A DNA stretch of 7,482 bases, taken from contig CAJGCI010000089.1 in the NCBI GenBank assembly GCA_904501855.1, positions 1-7,482 on the forward strand, in the 5' to 3' direction. This document shows positions 1 through 6,010 of the stretch, in pieces. This stretch comes from Oscillospiraceae bacterium. Lineage in GTDB: Bacteria > Bacillota > Clostridia > Oscillospirales > Oscillospiraceae. A program made the position numbers and the translations under genes. Numbering within the stretch: position 1 is the stretch's first letter; the number at the start of each line of letters is the position of its first letter. The notes under the pieces are model-generated. The model was not told the origin of the DNA. It made no database searches and saw nothing but the letters and a program-made list of their open reading frames with translations.

Positions 1-350
1 AGACTGATGACGCTGTTGATGCCGGTGGTGGACGGAATTCGTTCGAATTCGTTTCCGTCATAGCGGATCAGTCCGCTGTAACTTCCGATCCACAGGAAAC
101 CGTTGCTGGTCTCCGCAATATCATTGGCCTCCGAGGTCGGCAGTCCGTTGGTGTTGTCATAGAGCACCGCGGAATACTGGTCTCTGGAGGAAATGGGATC
201 AACACTCAGCTTTCTGGTGGTGTGATCGGAGCTCTCCTTCATCACGAAAGTGTTCTCCTTTGCCTGTGACTGCATCGGGAACAGAACGGATGCGCACAGC
301 AGAAGCAACAACAGGAGGCTCGCTAGGAAACGGGGATAGTGTTTGCCCAT
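1..350 (-). CDS. N-terminus of a propeller-type sensor protein (partial)
   Basis: The frame opens at ATG 350-348 and runs off the left edge, leaving 116 full codons. Residues 1-30 form a signal peptide: MGKHYPR, then a leucine-rich core (LLLLLLLCASVLF) and a likely cleavage after QSQA. After a polar linker, residues about 60-105 match the two-component regulator propeller (Reg_prop) repeat: LYDNTNGLPTSEANDI followed by GFLWIGSYSGLIRYDG. In known families these repeats form an extracytoplasmic beta-propeller sensor domain ahead of a membrane helix and a histidine kinase, GGDEF or other output domain; which output this one has lies outside the window. An AAGG ribosome site sits 10 bases upstream. 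It follows the sugar operon on the same strand but has its own promoter and a hairpin in between, so co-regulation is inference. The fold call is fairly secure; the output type is unknown. Confidence 0.8.
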   Translation of the reverse strand, partial: MGKHYPRFLASLLLLLLLCASVLFPMQSQAKENTFVMKESSDHTTRKLSVDPISSRDQYSAVLYDNTNGLPTSEANDIAETSNGFLWIGSYSGLIRYDGNEFERIPSTTGINSVIS

Positions 351-384
351 CAGAGTAAGACCTTCTCTTTCGTCATTGGTATAT

Positions 385-420
385 CAATTTTATTTTATTG
401 GAAATCCGTCTGAGAATCAA
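385..420 (-). promoter_or_regulatory. Sigma-70-type promoter for the propeller sensor gene
   Basis: On the minus strand a -35 box TTGATT (420-415) is followed by a 17-base spacer and a -10 box TAAAAT (397-392). Transcription would start near 385 and give a leader of about 35 bases before the ATG at 350. The area is strikingly AT-rich compared with the surrounding GC-rich DNA. The call rests on consensus match and optimal spacing only. Confidence 0.65.
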
Positions 421-443
421 TGAAAAGTCTGTCCGTCAGACGG
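406..443. promoter_or_regulatory. Inverted repeat flanking the -35 box, possible operator
   Basis: CCGTCTG at 406-412 is the exact reverse complement of CAGACGG at 437-443, and the right arm is also part of a small palindrome CCGTCAGACGG (433-443). The two arms bracket the -35 box of the sensor promoter. The layout would suit a dimeric regulator, but seven-base arms 24 bases apart can occur by chance, and no cognate regulator is visible. Confidence 0.25.
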
Positions 444-449
444 GCTGGC

Positions 450-484
450 AGAATAAGAGTGCGGCGGAACCGAAGTTCCGCCGC
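450..484 (-). terminator. Probable operon terminator with cUUCGg tetraloop
   Basis: Positions 461-470 and 475-484 form a perfect 10-bp GC-rich stem (GCGGCGGAAC with GTTCCGCCGC). Read on the minus strand the loop is UUCG closed by a C-G pair, an exceptionally stable tetraloop, followed by ACTCTTATTCT (460-450). That tail is only moderately U-rich, so this is an intrinsic terminator with a weak tract or a hairpin that stabilises the 3' end. It lies about 105 bases past the phosphofructokinase stop and before the sensor promoter, the expected place for the operon's end. Confidence 0.6.
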
Positions 485-553
485 GGAAGGTAAAAGATAG
501 GAGTTATCACGGCCATCCATCGGTGAGGATGTCGTGTCATCCCTTAGGTTGTG

Positions 554-577
554 GGTTTCCTTTCGGAAACCGTTTTT
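554..577 (+). terminator. Hairpin plus T-run, terminator-like on plus strand
   Basis: GGTTTCC (554-560) pairs perfectly with GGAAACC (565-571) around a 4-base loop, and GTTTTT (572-577) follows on the plus strand. For plus-strand transcripts this is a short intrinsic-terminator-like element. Read on the minus strand, the direction of the genes, the loop is GAAA (a GNRA tetraloop) but no U-run follows, so it would not by itself end the operon transcript. It starts 18 bases beyond the phosphofructokinase stop codon. It may block antisense transcription entering pfp or act as a 3'-end structure. No plus-strand gene was found that it would serve. Confidence 0.4.
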
Positions 578-588
578 AGGTTCGGTCC

Positions 589-1830
589 TTACTTGGCAAG
601 GACCTTTTTGAGGTTTGCGTACCGGGGCATGGAATCCACCAGAGGCAGATCCGGTTCTCCCTGGACCAGCGGGCGGACATAGTCGATGAATTCCTCGGTC
701 AGGCCGTTGCCCTCCTCATTGATCCATTCGGAAGGGATCTTCTTCTCATAGTTTGCCACGGTATCCAGGGGCAGCATCACATATTTGCAGTGATAGGCGC
801 CGTCCACTGTTTCCCTTTCAAAGGCGACCATCTTTCCGGATACGCCGGCCACCGCCTGACGCACCGCTTCCCGGCCGGCCCCGAAGGCCTCGTCGATATC
901 CGTCTTGGATGCGATATGGGACGCACAGCGCTGCAGCAGGCTCAGCTCGATCCCGCGGACCTTGGCATCCGAGTGCTTCCGGATGGCGTCGGCAAGCATC
1001 GCTGCCAGACCGCCCAGCTGCACATGGCCGAACCCGTCCGTGGCCGAGGTCTCCGCCTCGGAAACGAAGGTCCCGTCCGCGTAGTGGATCCCTTCGGAGA
1101 CTGCCACGAGCACCTTGCCCTTTTCCTTATAGACCCGGTCCACATCGCGGAGGAAGCGGTCCATGTCGAAGTCCACTTCCGGCAGATAGACCAGATCCGG
1201 TCCGAATCCGTACGCGGAAGCAAGGGATGCGCTGGCGGCGAGCCAGCCGGCATGACGGCCCATGATCTCCACCACGTTGATGACGCCGTTGTCATAGACG
1301 TTGGTATCCTTGCTGATCTCCATGCAGGTGGTGGCGATGAGCTTGGCTGCGCTTCCGAAACCGGGGCAGTGATCCGTACCGTACAGATCGTTGTCCACGG
1401 TCTTCGGCACGCCCATCACGCGGCAGGGATACCCTACCGACTCCATGTAACGGCTGATCTTGTTGCAGGTGTCCATGGAATCATTGCCGCCGTTGTAGAA
1501 GAAGTACCGCACGTCATACTTTTTGAAGATCTCCAGGATCCGTTTGTAGTCCGTGTCATCCACCTCGGGATCCGCCATCTTGTAGCGGCAGGAACCCAGC
1601 TCGGAGGACGGGGTGTTCAGCAGGAGCCGGAGCTCCTCCGGATCTTCCTCGTCCATCACGTAGAGACGGTCGGACAGAACGCCCTTGATGCCGTAGGATG
1701 CACCGTAGACCTTGGTGATCTCCTCCGCTTCCAGAGCGGTCTTGATCACGCCGTAGGCGCTGGCATTGATCACGGCGGTGGGACCGCCGGACTGGCCGAA
1801 AATGCAGGATCCGATCAGTTTTTCAGACAT
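589..1830 (-). CDS. pfp: PPi-type 6-phosphofructokinase
   Basis: This 413-residue protein belongs to the phosphofructokinase family, which converts fructose 6-phosphate to fructose 1,6-bisphosphate in the cytoplasm. Visible motifs are the phosphoryl-donor loop GQSGGPTAVIN (12-22), GGNDSMD (114-120), PKTVDND (142-148, with the catalytic-base aspartate D146), MGRHAG (190-195), SEG (245-247) and LQRC (299-302). ATP enzymes usually have GGDGS and PGTIDND; the Asp at 117 in place of that Gly and the Lys at 143 are the established signature of pyrophosphate dependence, so PPi is the likely donor. N116 replaces the aspartate common to most family members. AGGAGG-like GGGAGG lies 7 bases before the ATG. 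It is the last operon gene, 25 bases after the oxidoreductase. Enzymes of this type can also phosphorylate sedoheptulose 7-phosphate in some anaerobes, which would suit the transketolase upstream. Family certain, donor likely, physiological substrate inferred. Confidence 0.93.
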   Translation of the reverse strand: MSEKLIGSCIFGQSGGPTAVINASAYGVIKTALEAEEITKVYGASYGIKGVLSDRLYVMDEEDPEELRLLLNTPSSELGSCRYKMADPEVDDTDYKRILEIFKKYDVRYFFYNGGNDSMDTCNKISRYMESVGYPCRVMGVPKTVDNDLYGTDHCPGFGSAAKLIATTCMEISKDTNVYDNGVINVVEIMGRHAGWLAASASLASAYGFGPDLVYLPEVDFDMDRFLRDVDRVYKEKGKVLVAVSEGIHYADGTFVSEAETSATDGFGHVQLGGLAAMLADAIRKHSDAKVRGIELSLLQRCASHIASKTDIDEAFGAGREAVRQAVAGVSGKMVAFERETVDGAYHCKYVMLPLDTVANYEKKIPSEWINEEGNGLTEEFIDYVRPLVQGEPDLPLVDSMPRYANLKKVLAK

Positions 1831-1855
1831 AGTAGTGCCTCCCAGTTTTCAGTAA

Positions 1856-2884
1856 TCAGGCTTTTCCCCACTCGGGGACCTTGACGGTGATCTGTTCCTC
1901 GGAAGAACGCTTGGCGGCCAGAGAGTATGCCAGAGCGGATACTCCGTCTGCCAGAGGAGTCTCGATCTCGGTCCCCTCCTTCAGGTTCTTCTGGAATGCC
2001 CGGTGGGCATAGAAGATCACGTCGCCGGTGGCATGGTCGTAGGAGTCATTGAACTTCAGACTCTCGGCATAGGGCATGTCTTCCGTCTTCCAGGTAAGAT
2101 CGGTGAACTCGAACATTCCCTCTCCGGTGAGGAAGATGGAACCCTTGGTCCCGATGTAGGCCCGGGAGCAGCGGGGAATGTCACTGGCCCAGGAAGCCGC
2201 TACCGACACGATGCCGCCGCTTTTCAGCCGTGCGGTGATGGATGTGTGGTTGTCGAATTTAGGAACATTCTCCAGAGTGCCTGTGCAGTTGCAGGCCAGT
2301 GACTCAAAGGAACCGGCCATGGCGGTGATGAGCTTCCAGTCGTGGGATACGGACTCGATGGTCATGCCGCATGCCAGATTGGGATCGGTCCGCCAGGAGG
2401 CCGCCAGATTCTTGGCGTGGAACCCGAAACCGGGGCTCAGGCGGGTAAAGGCGATATTCACCGGTTCCCCGAACATGCCCGTGCGGATGAGTTCCAGCAT
2501 CTTCTGATAGCCGGGACGGTAGTAGTGGGCAAATCCCACCATGATCTTTCCCTGGTACTGTTCCGCCATCTCACAGATCTTCATGGCGTCTTCCCAGGTG
2601 GCGGCGATGGGCTTTTCCATATACATGGCGGTGCCTGCCTTCAGGATCATCTCCACGTAGTCCAGCCGCTTCGTGGGCGGCGTGCTCAGGACCACGTAGT
2701 CCGCCTCTGCCGCGTATTTCGGAATATCCTCATAGGAGACCGCGGGGCATCCGAACTCCCCGGTATAGATCTCCAGGTTCTTTTCGCTGACATCATAGAC
2801 CCCGGTGACTTCCCCCTCCAGCCGGACGACTGCTCTGCCGTGGTACCGGGCGATATCCCCGGCGCCGATCATGAATACTTTCAT
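1856..2884 (-). CDS. Gfo/Idh/MocA-family NAD(P)-dependent oxidoreductase
   Basis: The protein is 342 residues, normal for the family, which oxidises or reduces sugars, inositols and sugar acids with NAD(P). A Rossmann fold opens the protein with GAGDIA (7-12). STPP (67-70) and the family signature EKP (90-92, K91 being the usual catalytic lysine) follow, then a C-terminal alpha/beta dimerisation and substrate domain including YRPGYQKMLELI and GEPVNI. The second catalytic region reads GMTIESVSHDWK (173-184): H181 is where the conserved histidine is expected, but the usual HxxD aspartate position holds K184 and the upstream Asp is E177. The start at 2884 is preferred over an upstream in-frame ATG at 2953 because that one lies inside the transketolase gene, whereas 2884 has GGAG 8 bases upstream and gives the Rossmann strand right away. 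It likely interconverts the imported compound or a derived keto sugar. The exact substrate is unknown. Confidence 0.9.
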   Translation of the reverse strand: MKVFMIGAGDIARYHGRAVVRLEGEVTGVYDVSEKNLEIYTGEFGCPAVSYEDIPKYAAEADYVVLSTPPTKRLDYVEMILKAGTAMYMEKPIAATWEDAMKICEMAEQYQGKIMVGFAHYYRPGYQKMLELIRTGMFGEPVNIAFTRLSPGFGFHAKNLAASWRTDPNLACGMTIESVSHDWKLITAMAGSFESLACNCTGTLENVPKFDNHTSITARLKSGGIVSVAASWASDIPRCSRAYIGTKGSIFLTGEGMFEFTDLTWKTEDMPYAESLKFNDSYDHATGDVIFYAHRAFQKNLKEGTEIETPLADGVSALAYSLAAKRSSEEQITVKVPEWGKA

Positions 2885-2892
2885 AGTGTACT

Positions 2893-2899
2893 CTCCTTT
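2893..2899 (-). promoter_or_regulatory. Ribosome binding site fixing the oxidoreductase start
   Basis: AAAGGAG (2899-2893) sits 8 bases before ATG 2884 in the 19-base gap after the transketolase C-subunit stop. It supports the shorter 342-residue reading over a 23-residue extension into the upstream gene. Confidence 0.75.
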
Positions 2900-2903
2900 A
2901 CTC

Positions 2904-3842
2904 TCAGCCGATGAGGGTCTTGGCCTGAGCAACGATATTCTCCACGGTGACACCGTTCATCTCCAGCAGTCTCTCATAGGGAGCGGACTGGCCGAACTGA
3001 TCCTGGATGCCGATGCGTTTGACCTTGCCCCTGCCGGCTTCCGCCGCGACTTCGCAGACCGCGCTGCCGAGACCGTTCATGATGTTGTGGTCTTCCACGG
3101 TGACGATGGCGCCGATGTCATCGATGCAGGCCTGTACGGCTTCCACATCCAGAGGTTTGATGGTGTGCATGTCCAGCACCCGGGCGGTGATGCCCTGTGC
3201 TTCCAGCTCCTCCGCTGCCTGGATGGCCAGACGCACGGTATCGCCGTTGGCGATGATGGCGACGTCCTTGCCGTCCCGGATCTGGTTGGCCTTGCCGATG
3301 ACGAACTCGGTGTTCTCATCGTAGATCACGGGGACCTTGTCACGGGTGAAGCGCAGGTACACCGGACCGTGTTTCTCCGCAGCGGCACGTACCAGCTTGC
3401 GGGTGGACCAGTAGTCCGCCGGCATGATGACGGTCATGTTGGGGATGGAGCGGTAGATGCCCATATCCTCGATGGACTGGTGGCTGGCACCGTCGTTGGC
3501 CGGTGTCACACCGCCGTGGGAGCAGGCGACCTTTACGTTCAGGTTGGGGTAGCATGCTTCCTGTCGGATCATCTCGCACATACGCATGGAGCCGAAGGCG
3601 GCGTAGGTCACCACGAAGGGGATCTTGCCGCAGGTGGCCAGACCTGCTGCCACGCCGGCGCAGTTCTGCTCGGCGATGCCCACGTTGAGGTACTGCTCCG
3701 GCAGTTCCTTGCGGAAGGCGCCGGTCTTGCAGGACTTGCCGATGTCGGCGTCCACCACGAGGACGTTCTTATCTTCTTTTCCCAGTTCCACGATCTCGTC
3801 GCCGAAACCGTCTCTGGTGGCGATCATTTTTTCAAAAGTCAT
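2904..3842 (-). CDS. Transketolase C-terminal subunit (Pyr and C-terminal domains)
   Basis: This 312-residue protein is the second half of a split transketolase. It carries the pyrimidine-binding domain (about 1-170) and the C-terminal domain (about 190-312). The cofactor-activating glutamate lies in NVGIAEQN (53-60, E58). GGVTPANDGASHQSIEDMG (110-128) is the conserved stretch with a substrate-region histidine (H121), and PADYWSTR (141-148) and QFGQSAPYERLLE (262-274) are further family blocks. With the subunit encoded just upstream it should form the heteromeric, thiamine-diphosphate-dependent enzyme that moves a two-carbon ketol group between sugar phosphates. The start at 3842 is chosen for its AGGAGG site 8 bases upstream; the longer open frame to 3923 would overlap the N-subunit gene by 68 bases with unrelated residues. 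The gene is 13 bases from its partner, so the two are surely co-translated. The family is certain; whether it uses xylulose 5-phosphate or a rarer ketose phosphate is open. Confidence 0.93.
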   Translation of the reverse strand: MTFEKMIATRDGFGDEIVELGKEDKNVLVVDADIGKSCKTGAFRKELPEQYLNVGIAEQNCAGVAAGLATCGKIPFVVTYAAFGSMRMCEMIRQEACYPNLNVKVACSHGGVTPANDGASHQSIEDMGIYRSIPNMTVIMPADYWSTRKLVRAAAEKHGPVYLRFTRDKVPVIYDENTEFVIGKANQIRDGKDVAIIANGDTVRLAIQAAEELEAQGITARVLDMHTIKPLDVEAVQACIDDIGAIVTVEDHNIMNGLGSAVCEVAAEAGRGKVKRIGIQDQFGQSAPYERLLEMNGVTVENIVAQAKTLIG

Positions 3843-3850
3843 TTTACGGT

Positions 3851-3856
3851 CCTCCT
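3851..3856 (-). promoter_or_regulatory. RBS overlapping the upstream stop codon
   Basis: AGGAGG (3856-3851) begins at the last A of the N-subunit TGA stop (3858-3856) and lies 8 bases before ATG 3842. A ribosome ending on the first transketolase subunit covers the initiation site of the second, which favours translational coupling and matched subunit amounts. Confidence 0.75.
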
Positions 3857-4698
3857 CAGCATTCCACGTACTGGCCGTCCAGTTCGTCCATTGCCTGTTT
3901 GTACTGCTCATCGTTGGGTGCAACGCCGTGCCAGCCGACCTGGTTCTCCATGAAGGAGACGCCGCTGCCTTTCACGGTCTTGCCGATGATGCATTTCGGA
4001 TTGCCGTTCTTCGAGGCCATGGCCTCGTCCAGTGCCTTCACCACTTCGGCCATGTCGTTGCCGTTGATCTCCCACACGTCAAAGCCGAAGGCCTTGAATT
4101 TGCCGGGAAGATCGCCCAGCGGCATGATCTCGTCGCAGGTGCCGTCCAGCTGGAGATTGTTCCAGTCCACGAAGACGATGAGGTTGTCCAGTTTGTATTT
4201 GTTGGCGGTGCCGCAGGCTTCCCAGATCTCGCCCTCGTTGGTCTCGCCGTCGCCCACTGCGCTGAACACGTTGTAGCTCCTGCCGTCCAGCTTGGCTGCC
4301 AGAGCCATGCCCACGGCGCAGGCCAGTCCCTGTCCCAGGGAGCCGGTGGAGATGTCGATGCCCGGGCAGTGCTTGCTGGAGGGATGTCCCTGGAGGATGG
4401 AGCCCTCTTTGCGGAGGGTCTCCAGCTCTTCCATGGGGAAGAATCCCTTCATGGCCAGTGCCGCGTACTGTGCCGGGCACACATGGCCCTTGGACAGGAC
4501 GAAGCGGTCACGGTCTTCCCACTTGGGGTTCTTGGGATCCACGTCCATGGCATGCCAGTAGCAGGCGGTCATGAAGTCCGCTACGGAAAGGGATCCGCCG
4601 GGATGTCCGGACTGTGCTTTATAGATCATGTGGACCACGTTCTTCTTCAGATCCACGCATTTGTTCTTCAGTTCATTGACTGTCAGTGTTTCTCTCAT
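3856..4698 (-). CDS. Transketolase N-terminal (TPP-binding) subunit
   Basis: At 280 residues this corresponds to the thiamine-diphosphate-binding half of transketolase. SGHPGGSLS (30-38) and KGHVCPAQY (70-78) supply the conserved histidines H32 and H72. ISTGSLGQGLACAVGMA (116-132) is the diphosphate/substrate segment. GDGETNEGEIWE (149-160) running to DWNNLQ (178-183) is the classic GDG...NN metal and diphosphate-binding motif, so the cofactor site looks intact. It ends with GWHGVAPNDEQY, typical of this subunit. The start is supported by AAAGGAG 10 bases upstream. It sits 25 bases after the TRAP large subunit and directly before its C-terminal partner. Split transketolases are common in Firmicutes and archaea, and two-subunit forms also serve special pathways such as apulose-4-phosphate or sulfo-sugar cleavage; nothing here decides among these. 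Confidence 0.94.
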   Translation of the reverse strand: MRETLTVNELKNKCVDLKKNVVHMIYKAQSGHPGGSLSVADFMTACYWHAMDVDPKNPKWEDRDRFVLSKGHVCPAQYAALAMKGFFPMEELETLRKEGSILQGHPSSKHCPGIDISTGSLGQGLACAVGMALAAKLDGRSYNVFSAVGDGETNEGEIWEACGTANKYKLDNLIVFVDWNNLQLDGTCDEIMPLGDLPGKFKAFGFDVWEINGNDMAEVVKALDEAMASKNGNPKCIIGKTVKGSGVSFMENQVGWHGVAPNDEQYKQAMDELDGQYVEC

Positions 4699-4723
4699 AA
4701 TTCATAAGCTCCTTTCACGGTCC

Positions 4724-6010
4724 TCAGCTGGTAAATACCGTGGAGATTCCCGGAATGTAGGTGATGATCAGCAGAACGATGAGTGACGCGATCAGCAGCG
4801 GGACCACCGCTTTGGAGATCTGTTTGAGGTTGACTCCGGCCACGCCGCAGGCCACGTACAGGTTGACGCCCACCGGCGGGGTGAACAGGCCGATGGCCAG
4901 GTTCACGATCATGACCACGCCCAGGTGGATCATATCCACGCCCAGTGCCTGTGCCACGGGGACCAGCAGCGGGGTGAAGATGAACAGAGCGGAAGTGGAA
5001 TCCAGGAAGCATCCGGCGATGAGCAGGATGATGTTCACGATGATGAAGAACATGAAGACGGATCCGTTGGTCAGGTCGATGAGGCCTCCGCTGATGGCCT
5101 GGTCGATACGGGCACGGGTCAGCACGTAGGCAAACAGGCTGGCGCATGCGGTGATGAACATGATGGTGGCGGTGGTGCTGGCGGAATCAACGAAGATCCG
5201 GTACAGTTCCTTCAGCTTGACGGTCTTGTAGACGAACACGCCGATGATGAGACCGTAGACCACAGCGACGGCAGCCGCCTCGGTCGGGGTGAAGATACCG
5301 CCGTAGATGCCGCCGAGGATGATGATGGGCATCAGCAGTCCCCAGAAGGCGTCCTTAAATGCTTTCCAGCGCTCGGCACCGGAGGCTTTTTCCTTGGTGG
5401 TCAGATCCATCTTCCGTCCCACGAGGAGAGCGGTGATGATCAGTGCTGCGCCCATGATCAGTCCGGGGATAACGCCGGCTTTGAACAGGTCGCCGATGGA
5501 AGTGTCGGCAATGGAGCCGTACACGACGAAGGTGATGGAGGGCGGGATGATGACGCCGATGGCACCGGCGCATCCCATCAGTGCTGCGGAGAACGGTGCA
5601 TTGTAGCCGGACTTGATCATGCCGGGGATCAGCACCAGGCCCAGAGCGGCAACGGTGGCCGGACCGGAACCGGAGATGGCAGCGAAGAAGCATGCCACGA
5701 CGACGCAGACGATGGCCAGACCGCCTCTGACGTGTCCCACGCAGGTGTCTGCCAGATGGATCAGGCGCTCGGAGATGCCGGCCTTCTCCATGATGTTGCC
5801 GGCCAGGATGAAGAACGGGATGGCCAGCAGGACGAATTTACTGGTGGATGCCGAGAAGATTCGCGGCAGACTGCTCATAATGGTGGATACGGGATGTCCG
5901 GCACCCTGCACCAGCATCGCCAGGATACTGGAGGAACCGAGACACACCGCGATGGGCGCGCCCAGGAACAGCAGGATGGCAAAGGAGATAAACAGGATAC
6001 TGGCTATCAT
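4724..6010 (-). CDS. dctM: TRAP transporter large membrane subunit (DctM family)
   Basis: The 428-residue protein is very hydrophobic from end to end, with about a dozen predicted membrane segments, matching DctM length. Family blocks are FVLLAIPFFILAGNIMEKAG (59-78), ISGSGPATVAALG (112-124), GAIGVIIPPSITFVVYG (149-165), FTPTEAAAVAVVYG (240-253), and FTPPVGVNLYVACGVAG (376-392). DctM is the secondary-active translocation subunit that uses the sodium (or proton) gradient to move substrate delivered by the binding protein. Its ATG shares four bases (ATGA) with the end of dctQ, and its AGGAGG site is inside the last codons of dctQ, so the two are translationally coupled. Substrate cannot be inferred from this subunit. 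The start is well fixed. Confidence 0.96.
   Translation of the reverse strand: MIASILFISFAILLFLGAPIAVCLGSSSILAMLVQGAGHPVSTIMSSLPRIFSASTSKFVLLAIPFFILAGNIMEKAGISERLIHLADTCVGHVRGGLAIVCVVVACFFAAISGSGPATVAALGLVLIPGMIKSGYNAPFSAALMGCAGAIGVIIPPSITFVVYGSIADTSIGDLFKAGVIPGLIMGAALIITALLVGRKMDLTTKEKASGAERWKAFKDAFWGLLMPIIILGGIYGGIFTPTEAAAVAVVYGLIIGVFVYKTVKLKELYRIFVDSASTTATIMFITACASLFAYVLTRARIDQAISGGLIDLTNGSVFMFFIIVNIILLIAGCFLDSTSALFIFTPLLVPVAQALGVDMIHLGVVMIVNLAIGLFTPPVGVNLYVACGVAGVNLKQISKAVVPLLIASLIVLLIITYIPGISTVFTS

Larger units (their letters stand above)
351..588. other. Intergenic region between operon end and sensor gene
   Basis: No convincing coding frame is present in these 238 bases. Besides the two hairpins and the promoter listed separately, the 491-550 part shows mutually exclusive short pairings in the minus-strand RNA: GGATG (minus-strand read of 536-540) can pair with CATCC at 525-529, and the same CATCC can instead pair with a GGATG at about 513-517. 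A seven-base direct repeat TTAGGTT (544-550 and 576-582) flanks the GAAA-loop hairpin. I recognise no known riboswitch class in it. It could be a 3' untranslated region or a small structured RNA. Confidence 0.5.

Noticed and set aside
31..59. Near-palindrome with two EcoRI sites (GACGGAA ... TTCCGTC)
   Set aside because: It lies inside the propeller repeat coding for YDGNEFERIPS, is explained by codon choice, and has an imperfect centre.
491..588. Cyclic-di-GMP (GEMM) or other known riboswitch
   Set aside because: A GAAA loop and a CCTAAG string recall a tetraloop-receptor pair, but the matching receptor strand and the conserved GEMM core are absent, and the element is downstream of pfp and distant from the sensor's own start site.
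790..1884. Plus-strand open frame (364 codons) opposite pfp
   Set aside because: It is the antisense shadow of a phosphofructokinase whose motifs are all intact on the minus strand; no homologous motif is seen in it.
2904..3923. Longer start for the transketolase C-subunit at 3923
   Set aside because: The extra 27 residues are read from the other frame of the N-subunit gene and the ATG at 3842 has an ideal AGGAGG site; the extension is not family-like.
2805..3953. Plus-strand open frame (382 codons) opposite the transketolase C-subunit
   Set aside because: It crosses three gene boundaries on the other strand and its translation is a low-information His/Asp/Val-rich shadow of the real genes.
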